Part shown: positions 31,376-37,570 of the stretch, piece after piece | Layout of the letters: every line of letters starts with the position of its first letter | Numbering within the stretch: the first letter of the stretch is position 1 | Assembly: GCA_015680685.1 (NCBI GenBank) | Contig: MNCI01002763.1 | Span: 107,588-145,157 of the forward strand | Length of the DNA: 37,570 nt | Reading direction: 5' to 3' | Source of the DNA: Gnetum montanum | Lineage: Eukaryota > Streptophyta > Gnetopsida > Gnetales > Gnetaceae | Translations under genes and position numbers: made by a program | The notes under the pieces: model-generated | Told to the model about the DNA's origin: nothing | What the model saw: only the letters and a program-made list of their open reading frames with translations | Database searches by the model: none

Positions 31376-32369
31376 TCCCTTGGTCATTTTTGTGATCAAT
31401 CTCATTACTTTAATCTTATAAACATCCAGTCTTGATTTCTTTTAACATTATTTACTCATCCAAATCCAATTCAACTCCTATCCAAACAAACTTGAATCCT
31501 CTTCCATGTTTTTGTCATCTTTCTATACTTTTCTTCCTTCCATTGGGCTTTTGTTTTATTCCAAACTCTTACAAAATTTCTCATTTTCCATATGTAAAAA
31601 ATTAGCTCCAACAGCTATGTCAAGGTATCCCCATCAATGCAGTGAGATTCGTCGACGCATCCCTATCGATGTAGCTGAAAAACTCTATATATAATTGTAA
31701 CACTTAGCCAATTTTGCATCATTTTATTCCAAATGCAAGAGAAGTTTTTCAATTTTTTAGAGCCCAAGCACCTTCCAAGAATCATAACTCTCATACTACT
31801 AACCCGATTCTACCCATTTTTTGATCCTTGAGCTAATGGAGATACACTTTTTGTCATGGAGACCATAAACCTTTAGTTTTTTGAAAAACGTTTTTAGAAT
31901 TTTTCTAACTCCCCAAGGTTTATCCATTAAAATAATAATAAATTACTAATCCTATGTGGGTTAAAATTAACAAAAAAAATCTAGTAGCTAATAATTAACA
32001 TAATATAACTTGCCATGATTACAAACAAGCCTACATGTAACTTTATCTAGTAAGAAAGGTATCAAACAACCTAAGGGTTATGAAATAAATAGCTAATCTT
32101 AGGTTATGTTTGTGATTACATATGACACCAAAGAGAGGACTATAAGTAGGAGGGCCTTCCCAACCTAGAAAAAAGCAATCAAGAGGAGGAAGGAGCCAGA
32201 AAAAATAACCACAATATCCCCAAGAGTAAGTGGCCAAAGCAACCCTTGCAATAATATTTCTTTGGGAGAGCCTAAAGTGGAATCTATCCAACAAATACCC
32301 ATGGTAGAAATAAGACATTCTAGGTAGGACGAAGCTCTTAGGCCAAGGCCTAACCTCGAACTTGCTATC
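31376..32369 (+). other. Unassigned AT-rich region with a U3-like fragment
   Basis: At 31630-31693 several CATCGATG/GTCGACGCAT-like motifs precede TATATATA (31686-31693). This arrangement resembles the U3 of the LTR at 35188 (motifs 35211-35280, TATA near 35300). No LTR ends (TGATGAG, CTCATCA) or PBS are found nearby, so it may be a fragment of an older LTR. No gene seen in the remainder. Confidence 0.35.
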
Positions 32370-34900
32370 ATGGAGACTTGCCTAAAGAGGATAAGGTCCA
32401 AGGAGGTTCAAATTTCTATTATTTTAGAATTAAAATTTGGATCCTTCTTGGATTTGGCACCTAAATATGTCTACACCTAATTATAGGGGTCTCCCATGTA
32501 GCTCATTCTCTCCACCAGTGGAGAATGGTACATAGGAGAGACCTAACTATTTTGGAATAACTGATAGAAAGACACATATGTGAAAATCAAAGACATCACC
32601 ATCTCCTACTTAGTTGAGGCCATTATAGAGGTCCTCAGTTGCTTGACACTAAGGCAAAGTTGATAGAAACCTCTATCCAAGCAAACCTTGAAGACAAAAA
32701 GGAATGGATCCAACATTGCTATGGAGTGGACCATAAAAAGTATGGTGCACTTACAAAGGTAGAGTGTGCCTATTTCAAAATCATAGCCTATCACCTGAAC
32801 CCCACAATGAGGCTAAGTAAGATAACAATCTTTTCTACCTATGCGTGTGTTGCTGTAAGTAAAAAATTTTTATCAACCTTCCCTAGGATATCTATTTGGA
32901 GATAGAGAAGTGCTTCAAGGATAATGAAAAGATAAGGAAGACACTTTCCTTTTCATGCCTCATCTAAAAACAATGCAAAAGGGGAGGCATAGAATGTTGC
33001 ACCAATGACATGATTTTTCATGCTCTTGCTACATCATGGTAGGAGATGATGAAGGATAACCAAACAACCAAGCTACAAGAAGAGGAGAGGCCACCACCAT
33101 TACCACTTATATGAGAAACTATACTAGAGGTACTTGCAACTATAGAAAGGCTTCAAAAACTCTGTGAGTAGTAGCTACAACAACAACAAGGCTCAACATG
33201 TGATGAAAGCTATCAATTTACCATCTAGCCATAAGCCACATTAATGAGGTTACCAAGACCATCAGTTGGTTAGACTACAAAACCACCCTATTGTTCTCAT
33301 CTCGAAGGGACCAGGCACTTGTAAGATCAAATCCAAGTGCCTAAGAGGTCACAATATCCATCCCTAGGCAAATGTTAACAGAAATCTTAGGGAATTCCAC
33401 AACTTTCTCTATTAGATTGGAGGAGGATGAAGGGGAGACTATCTTGGTCATGTAGCATAGAGGCTAGGAGATAGCAGCAAAAGTGATGGCCAACAAGGTA
33501 GTTGAAGCCTTGAATGCTCCTGCAATGGTCATATAAGGCATTATCATCATGGTAGACATCCAAGTATCCATAGAAGCAGGAAGTGATTTATTAAGTGCTA
33601 TCCAACATGAAGAAGTGTTGGAATGACTAGTGGGAGCTAGGTAACCATTTTTGGAGATCTTTGAACTTTTAAATAAAATCACTACTATCCAGTCATAGTT
33701 TCTTGAGAAAAAAGGTAAAATACTCATTGCCAATGCCCAACTGAAGGCAGCCACCATCAAGAATCAATGGTTGGTGGATAAGGTTGCGGAGTTGCAAGCC
33801 TGTCTCTCCAACCCCACCATTCTTAGGTTGAACCTCACAAGGGATGAAGCTTTTCAACAACTTCAACACAGATTACGAGAGGTCAAGAATGGAAAGGAGG
33901 TAGTGGCCTTTGACGAGTCCTTGTCAAAGGCCATGAAATTCAACAATGATAAGAACTTATCACAAGTCCATAAAGAAAACTTGTTCTTAACCAAAGATAT
34001 CCATCGCTTGTAAAATGTTGAGTAGTAGAAGGACTAGATGGTAGAGTTCATTCATCAATAGTAGGAGTAGCTAGCCAAAGTTAACCTTGATTTGAGGAGG
34101 TTGGTAGCAAAGAATAAAAATCTCTTGATGGAGAAAATCTATGCACTTCACTAGAAAACAGTCATCAAGGTAGTCACTTGGAAAAACAAAACCCTAAAAT
34201 TTGAAAGGATAAAAGATCATTATAGGAACTGGTTTGGGCTACTTAAGGAGGTCAATGAGAAAGTGAAGATGAACAAGGCTCTCTAGCAACTCCAACAAAG
34301 AGGCAACGTGTGGCAGCCCATCTTTGATATACTAAACGTTATAATAAAGTTGAAATCCACCTAAAGGAGTTGCAGATCAAGGAGATGACAAAATACATGG
34401 AGCTTGCTAATCTTTGCTATGCAAACCTACCTATGATGACAGTAGGGAGACCAATGATTGATTTGGATAAACATGTGGCTAATTCCTACTTGTAGAATGT
34501 AGAATTCAAACATCATAAAGAAACAAATTAATAGTTGAAGATAGTCAATGTAGAGCTTGAAGTTCTTAGAAGCAAATTCACCAATCAATGATTTGTTGCT
34601 AAGAACCTAGCTAGAAGGATGAATGACTAATATGAACTACAAAACCTGGTAAAGCCATTCAACATTGAACATAAACAATTCATAGCATAGTTTATCCATG
34701 TAAAGGAGTTGTTTCCTTCAATGTCATGCCTATGTGAAATTCTTGTTCTAGTCCACATCGGTGACACTGCATGGACTGCCTATGACCCACATGGCAAAGA
34801 AGAAAATATGAAAACATTACTATATGCTTTCAAGCTTCCACCAATGGTGGTAGCAATAGCAAGTTAGCCTCAACCATCACCAACACCGAAACTTTCTGAA
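32370..34900 (+). pseudogene. Broken ORF, coiled-coil-rich, function unknown
   Basis: I do not recognise a named family. Reading across frames from ATG 32370 (METCLKRIRSKEV) there is a globular-looking part. 32639-32905 is open for 88 codons and contains KKEWIQHCYGVDHKKYGALT. A Lys/Glu/Leu-rich part follows: 33771-34013 open for 80 codons (LQACLSNPTILRLNLTRDEA), then KNLLMEKIY and VNEKVKMNKA. The C-terminal segment reads LVKPFNIEHKQFIA and AWTAYDPHGKEEN (near 34660-34810). Stops usually fall where Gln or Trp would fit. It lies in sense orientation upstream of the LTR at 35188, an env-like position in Athila elements, with no RT or integrase beside it. It could be an extra retroelement gene or the sole gene of a non-autonomous element. 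Confidence 0.45.
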
Positions 34901-35187
34901 GGATCTTCAACAACATAGGAGCCTCCATCTTCAAGAACTGTTTAAGAATTTGCCACATATTTAGCAACTCTACAAAGCACCTACTAAAATTTTTATAAAG
35001 TGTTCAATTTTATGGACATTAATTTGTGTGATTCTATACAATCTAGCACTTAGAGTTAGTAGAGTTAGTCAATTGGTTTGTTTGTTTTTTTAGTAGTTAA
35101 TAAACTCTATACTTCCTCAAATTTTGTAAGAAGCTTGATTCTACTTTTGTTCACTCAATGATGAGTTTTTAGTCAATCATGGGGGTA
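34901..35187 (+). other. Spacer before LTR, possible polypurine site
   Basis: AT-rich and non-coding. The last bases before the LTR are CATGGGGGTA (35178-35187), a short G run where a polypurine tract would be expected for plus-strand priming. Weak by itself, supported only by position. Confidence 0.4.
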
Positions 35188-36078
35188 TGATGAGTTGTGT
35201 TAAGATAGGCTGCATCGATGGGCATATGTTGATGTAACCTTGTCGATGCATGGTTAAATGTGTTAATGCAGATGCATCGACACTAATGTCGTCAAGGCCT
35301 ATATAAATATAGTTGTCACTTGCATTTATGACATCTTAGATTAGTAGCATAGTGAAGCCCTTGTAGTGTTATTTCTTCAAAGTTAGAATATTTTCGCTCT
35401 AAGTGTCCACAGTATGAATTAAAGAGATTGTATGATGCTTTATTCAAATGCCATGTACATGAACACATTGGCATGAACAATAATAAAGTCGAGAGCTGTG
35501 ATATTCATTGCAACACTTGGTTTAGTTTACAATTTCCTACTTGCACTTTAGTTTTAATGCAATTTACATTTATGGTTTTAATTACTTAATATACTTAATC
35601 ATAACAAATGTCAGTACGACCACTTCAAGCATAATGAATCACTCATGGTAATCCTAGTAGAGGCCATTTGGTACACCTAGTAATAGCCACTTGGTAACCC
35701 AATAGCATTGATACTAGTTTGAGATGTGTACGGTAAGTGAGAATGGTTATTTTATGTTAGGATAGTTAGTTATTAGAATAGCCAAGTAGTAAATAGTTAG
35801 TTGATTAAATCGTCACTTACTCATATGGCCCTTAGGATAAAATATATATATATATATATAAAGAATTATAAAAATAAACATCATGCACCTTAACTCACAT
35901 TTAAGCATGTGAACTAATAACACAAGTGTGAGTTAGACAGACAATGATCATACAACCACTTCCTTCATAGTTAACACTATAAGCAAACTTAGGAACTAGG
36001 TCCATAGAATTCGATCGAATTGTTAGTGAACGCTTGTCATTTGTATGGTTGGGTGTAGGGGATACATGCTGCTTATCA
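35188..36078 (+). repeat. Complete Athila-type LTR (3' or solo)
   Basis: An 891-bp LTR beginning TGATGAG and ending CTTATCA. Its U3 contains repeated TGCATCGAT/ATGCATCGA motifs (35211-35280) and a TATA box (TATATAAAT near 35300). The terminal 138 bases match element C's LTR end, and the middle matches element D's LTR remnant. The next bases (CTCAAGAAAAAAG) are not a PBS, so it is a 3' or solo LTR. An (AT)9 tract lies at 35842-35860. Confidence 0.8.
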
Positions 36079-36934
36079 CTCAAGAAAAAAGATTTTGAAA
36101 AAAAGAAAAAATGGGTTGAAGTTGAAGATAGAAAAACAAATATGAAGTTGAAGATATAAAAATTCAAGCTAATGTTAATGATAAGAATGATCAAATGGCA
36201 ATAAAGAATCTAGAAAAGATAGAAACTCCTATACATATCTATACTGGTTCTAGAGAAAGTATTAAGCAACTCAGATAGATAGCTTGTAAGGCAAATCAAT
36301 GAAGAGAGATTCTAAAGAAAATACCTAACCGTTTTGGAAATGTCTTTTTAGGTTTTCATCCTTTCAACCAATCTTGAAAAACATTCCCTTTGGGATAGGA
36401 AAAGGATTAAGCCTTGCTCATGTTTAGAAGTGTCCTTGCAAAGTTTTACTTTTTATGTCCAGTTAGTCCCCTTGGATCTACAAGATCAATTTTAAAATTC
36501 CTTTTTTAGGAAATTTTTTTTAATTTATAACTTAGTGCTACATAGTTGAATTGAAGCTTTGAGTTGAGGTTACCAAGCTAAGACTCTTAGCACTAGGCTA
36601 ACACCTCATTGTAAATGAATTAGAAAAATCTTTGTAAATACAAAGAAATCTTCAATAAAAAAATGAACAAATAACAAAAAAAATAGAAAGCTTTCCATCC
36701 TTAAGCCTTCAAAATAAAAAGAAATTAATGCTACAAGAAACAAATTAATTGTTTAGATTTCACTAGAAGCTTTTTTTACTTATAGTTGTAATTGAAAAAT
36801 GACATCTTTAAGAATATGATATTTAACTCCTAAAGAAAAGGTTATAGTTATGCTCCTGCTACTGAATTGTACATTGAAGCTTCCAAATAGTATAAAGAAC
36901 AATTAGCCAAAGACACTTCCAATTGCAATGCAAG
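36079..36934. other. Unassigned AT-rich sequence between two LTRs
   Basis: A purine-rich start (36079-36130) is followed by a partly open frame at 36145-36300 (IQANVNDKNDQMAIKNL, then IETPIHIYTGSRES). I cannot assign it to a family. It does not match the expected continuation of element B's 3' LTR. It is the target into which the LTR at 36935 was inserted. Confidence 0.35.
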
Positions 36935-37570
36935 TGATGAGTGGTGAGGTACCCCTACACTCAACCATACGAAATGAGCGTACCATGCATGATCCGGTTG
37001 AACTCCGCAGACTAAATGCCTATACGTCCCATGGAACACTTGGGGTTAATCATTCGTTGTCTTCCCAGACTTACTTGTTGTTGTCACGGTGTATGGTTAA
37101 GTAAGTCCGAGGTATATGATTTTTTTGGTTTGTTTTGGTTTTTCTCCTATGCTATCGAGGTGAATGGTTGAGAGAACTAACTAGCTCTAACTAATGACTT
37201 AGTCTAAATTAACTAGCGTCAGCATTCGTTTCCACTTACCGTACACACCCTGAACTATGCACCTGTGGCTACCAAACGCTAATTGTTATTGGGATCACCA
37301 CATGTAATGCACGTGCTCGAAGTGGTCGTACTAAGGCACTTAACTAGCCTAAATGTAATGAGCAGCCGATTCCTTGACTAGTCGTACACACCCGTTGATG
37401 CTCATAATCAAGTCATACTCATTCCGCATTCTAGGAGTTGAGGGTGAGAGAGACTAATCACGATGAGTAGTTGATTCCTTGATTAGCTGTACACATTCAT
37501 CAATGCTTGTAATCAAGTCGTACTCATGTCGCACTAATGCAGGTAATAAATAACAGGTAAGAAATAACAT
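36935..37570 (-). repeat. Element A-family LTR, right part off window
   Basis: Starts TGATGAGTGGTGAGGTACCC, nearly identical to the start of element A's LTR at 6912, so it is oriented on the minus strand. No PBS lies to its left (the flank is TTGCAATGCAAG), so this is an outer edge: either the 3' LTR of an element extending to the right or a solo LTR. It carries two tandem copies of the ~100-bp module (37358-37462 and 37463 to about 37548). Confidence 0.85.

Larger units (their letters stand above)
20930..31400 (+). mobile_element. Element D: Athila-like retrotransposon, heavily decayed
   Basis: Partial LTR, PBS, gag (21590-23940), protease (24100-24454), RT (24960-25700), RNase H (25900-26270) and integrase (26560-28650) are collinear with element A in the opposite orientation. 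The 3' non-coding region contains a tandem duplication (28499-31375). A solo LTR interrupts the integrase at 27436-28347, and an N gap lies at 26728-26814. The 3' LTR is not certain: 35188-36078 is a candidate, which would make a very long element (about 14 kb without the solo LTR), but its sequence is closer to element C's LTR. Confidence 0.75.

Noticed and set aside
32043-32401. Minus-strand frames 32043-32318 and 32165-32401
   Set aside because: They overlap each other, end in AT-rich sequence and have no recognisable motif; sense-strand protein similarity across frames is more coherent downstream.
35842-35860. TA-rich microsatellites (also 14587-14605 and 31111-31130)
   Set aside because: Simple repeats in AT-rich DNA; no origin, promoter or structural role is supported beyond their presence.
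36848-37039. Minus-strand 63-codon frame at the right-edge LTR
   Set aside because: It lies across an LTR terminus (36935) and its flank; a similar frame occurs in the solo LTR (28242-28427) because the LTRs are homologous, not because a protein is conserved.

Overview
The window is plant nuclear DNA made almost entirely of old, nested LTR retrotransposons of the Ty3/gypsy superfamily. It has no recognisable host gene, rRNA, tRNA or CRISPR array. The plant assignment rests on Athila-type gag-pol proteins, primer-binding sites complementary to the 3' end of tRNA-Asp, long AT-rich LTRs, and a Tat-like element with an extra RNase H domain. I cannot name the species. Heavy decay, mostly C-to-T and G-to-A stop codons, suggests a large, methylated, slowly purged seed-plant genome. 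An 87-base N run marks a draft assembly.

Layout. (1) 1-7723, minus strand: element A, Athila-like. It has a 5' LTR (6912-7723), a tRNA-Asp PBS and gag-pol in essentially one frame; its 3' LTR lies beyond the left edge. (2) 7724-17858, plus strand: element B, Tat-like and older. Its 5' LTR was the target of element A, and the flank ATAGG matches the uninterrupted copy in B's own 3' LTR. Its apparent domain order is gag-PR-second RNase H-RT-RNase H-INT, followed by a long 3' region with an unusually open 164-codon ORF. (3) 17862-20907, plus: element C, an Athila-like remnant (LTR end, PBS, gag, broken protease) cut off before RT. (4) About 20930 to about 31400, plus: element D, Athila-like (partial LTR, PBS, gag, PR, RT, RNase H, INT). 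A solo LTR of element A's family (27436-28347) sits inside its integrase gene with a target duplication. D's 3' end carries a tandem duplication with a 1.36-1.49 kb period. (5) About 31400-35187: a degraded region with a U3-like fragment and a broken coiled-coil-rich ORF of unknown function. (6) 35188-36078: a complete Athila-type LTR with no PBS after it, so a 3' or solo LTR. (7) 36079-36934: unassigned AT-rich sequence. (8) 36935 to the right edge: a minus-strand LTR of element A's family carrying an internal tandem duplication.

How it fits together. The genes are parts of retrotransposon life cycles: capsid, protease, reverse transcriptase/RNase H, integrase, and LTR promoters. None of the polyproteins looks intact. 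The most interesting signals are an array of paired 10-bp palindromes (consensus GCGATATCGC, 14 bp start to start) just upstream of the TATA box in element A-family LTRs, a roughly 100-bp LTR module present 0, 1 or 2 times in three LTRs of that family, the unusual RNase H position in element B, and two extra ORFs lying downstream of pol or upstream of an LTR.
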